Shown here: in pieces, positions 63,095 to 64,000 of the stretch
Position numbering within the stretch: the first letter of the stretch is position 1
Layout of the letters: each line of letters opens with the position of its first letter
From: Listeria swaminathanii
Lineage (GTDB): Bacteria; Bacillota; Bacilli; Lactobacillales; Listeriaceae
Length of the DNA: 64,000 bases
Direction: 5' to 3'
Assembly (NCBI RefSeq): GCF_014229645.1
Contig: NZ_JAATOD010000001.1
Coordinates: 186,001-250,000, forward strand
Notes under the pieces: model-generated
What the model was told of the DNA's origin: nothing
The model's database searches: none
What the model saw: only the letters and a program-made list of their open reading frames with translations
Program-made: the position numbers and the translations under genes

Positions 63095-64000
63095 TTAAAT
63101 CATGCTTCTCAAGTAAGAATTATCATTAATACCTAACTTTTTTCTTACTTTTATGTAGATGCCGTGCTTACTTCTCTTAGACGCCCAAGCATTCATTTCA
63201 CGTACTTTTTCCGAAAGCTCATCAGCCGGAATAAGCCGCCTATCCACCAAAACAGACGGATTAATCAAACGCATTTTCTTCTTATGATGGTAAGTAAAGT
63301 CCACATCATTTTCTTCCAAATGGACACTCGCGAGCAACTGGATTTTCGCGCTTGCATCCGGATTCGCATTCAATTTAGCCAACAATTCAGCATCAGTCAA
63401 CCGGAGATCCGCCGTTGTAATCGTCTCTTGCTGAAACGCAATGCGCATTGCCTCAGCCAAAATCTCATAACTATAAACATTCAGCGGATCATAAAAATAA
63501 TCAATCACTTCCGAATAATATTGCTCAACAAACCATTCTGCCGCAGTGATATTCGCCAAGTAAAGCCGACCATCCACCATTACTAAATCCTGCAAAAATT
63601 CTTCCACCTCAGCTAAACTAATTTTCCCATGGCGATACAAATCTTGCAGCGTATAATCAATCCGGTCAGCACAAAGCTCCGGCGCTTCTTGCTCCAAAAT
63701 CTTCCATTTCGAAATATCATCAAAAATTCCTTTATAAGAATAACCATACTTCTCTAAAATAGCAGGAATCGTCGAAGTTTTTACAAAATCCTCAAAAATC
63801 TGCTCATGATAATTTTCCTCTTCAAAGTCAAGCGCATAATCCACCACATGCGAAAAAGCAGTGTGCGATACGTCGTGCAACAATCCAGCAATTTGCTCCT
63901 CTAAAGAACTACCGAATTTTCGAATAAACAACATCACGCCAATCGAATGGTCAAGCCGACTAAGGTTCCAAAGCGGATTTACCAGATAACTCGAGCCACC
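63095..64000 (-). CDS. HD-domain phosphohydrolase (partial, runs off window)
   Basis: The stop is at 63095, and the frame continues upstream of the ATG at 63937 to the window edge: LVNPLWNLSRLDHSIGVMLF is read through, so the true start lies outside. The HD motif is LHDVSHTAFSHVVDYAL, preceded by RLDHSIGV with another metal-binding His, and later LCADRIDYTLQDLYRHGKIS. This is the dGTPase/YedJ-like HD family that hydrolyses nucleotide phosphates. At least 302 residues are inside the window. Confidence 0.88.
   Translation of the reverse strand, partial: GGSSYLVNPLWNLSRLDHSIGVMLFIRKFGSSLEEQIAGLLHDVSHTAFSHVVDYALDFEEENYHEQIFEDFVKTSTIPAILEKYGYSYKGIFDDISKWKILEQEAPELCADRIDYTLQDLYRHGKISLAEVEEFLQDLVMVDGRLYLANITAAEWFVEQYYSEVIDYFYDPLNVYSYEILAEAMRIAFQQETITTADLRLTDAELLAKLNANPDASAKIQLLASVHLEENDVDFTYHHKKKMRLINPSVLVDRRLIPADELSEKVREMNAWASKRSKHGIYIKVRKKLGINDNSYLRSMI

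Overview
This window is Listeria chromosome, of the L. monocytogenes/L. innocua group. The base composition is low-GC and Firmicute-like, ribosome binding sites are strong (AGGAGG), and the gene order is one I recognise: rph, Rli27, a ZIP transporter, pgdA, the sigC-lstR-ftsW-like operon, glcU, a mannosyl PTS with an alpha-mannosidase, then LysR, acetyltransferase and SDR genes. In L. monocytogenes EGD-e, as I remember it, the SDR gene is followed directly by inlA and inlB. Here that position holds a WapA/RHS polymorphic-toxin locus instead. This favours L. innocua or a related inlAB-negative lineage; a divergent L. monocytogenes is not excluded.

Layout. 1-6.6 kb: rifamycin phosphotransferase (cut by the window edge), the small RNA Rli27, a ZIP metal transporter, the peptidoglycan deacetylase PgdA, a tiny S26-like protein and a HAD phosphatase. 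6.6-10 kb: an ECF sigma factor, PadR regulator and FtsW-like protein in one operon, with a palindrome over its probable promoter, then a glucose uptake protein. 10-16.6 kb: PRD regulator, PTS IIA-IIB-IIC and GH38 mannosidase. 17.2-17.5 kb: an unlisted 34-residue toxin with a convergent ~62-nt antisense RNA, arranged like the Fst/par type I toxin-antitoxin locus. 17.6-20 kb: LysR regulator and two divergent enzymes. 20.1-33 kb: a 2192-residue WapA/RHS protein behind a promoter-plus-terminator leader, followed by about a dozen small AT-rich genes (membrane proteins, HEAT repeats, acidic proteins), a broken duplicate of the RHS 3' end and decayed ORFs. This resembles an immunity-gene array left by successive toxin-tip replacements.

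33-48 kb: conserved backbone (Rrf2/NmrA pair, a condensation-domain protein, a class B penicillin-binding protein, an LCP cell-wall ligase, YoaK-like and other membrane proteins), interrupted at 35.8-38.1 kb by an IS3 transposase scrap and a type VII LXG toxin with its likely immunity gene. 48.4-51.3 kb: a second, complete LXG cassette (WXG-like partner, coiled-coil partner, toxin, lipoprotein). 51.3-55.6 kb: MoxR ATPase, DUF58 and transglutaminase operon. 55.7-61.4 kb: PucR regulator, NCS1 permease, DUF917 and hydantoinase-like proteins, a likely cyclic-amide or nucleobase uptake and hydrolysis unit. 61.4-63 kb: a decayed tyrosine recombinase, a frameshifted secreted bacteriocin-like protein and a small membrane protein. 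The window ends inside an HD-domain phosphohydrolase.

As a whole, housekeeping cell-envelope and sugar genes alternate with at least four contact- or secretion-based antagonism modules (WapA, two LXG loci, a bacteriocin-like gene) and one type I toxin-antitoxin locus. Residue and base positions were counted by hand and are approximate to a few units. Family assignments come from motif recognition, not searches.
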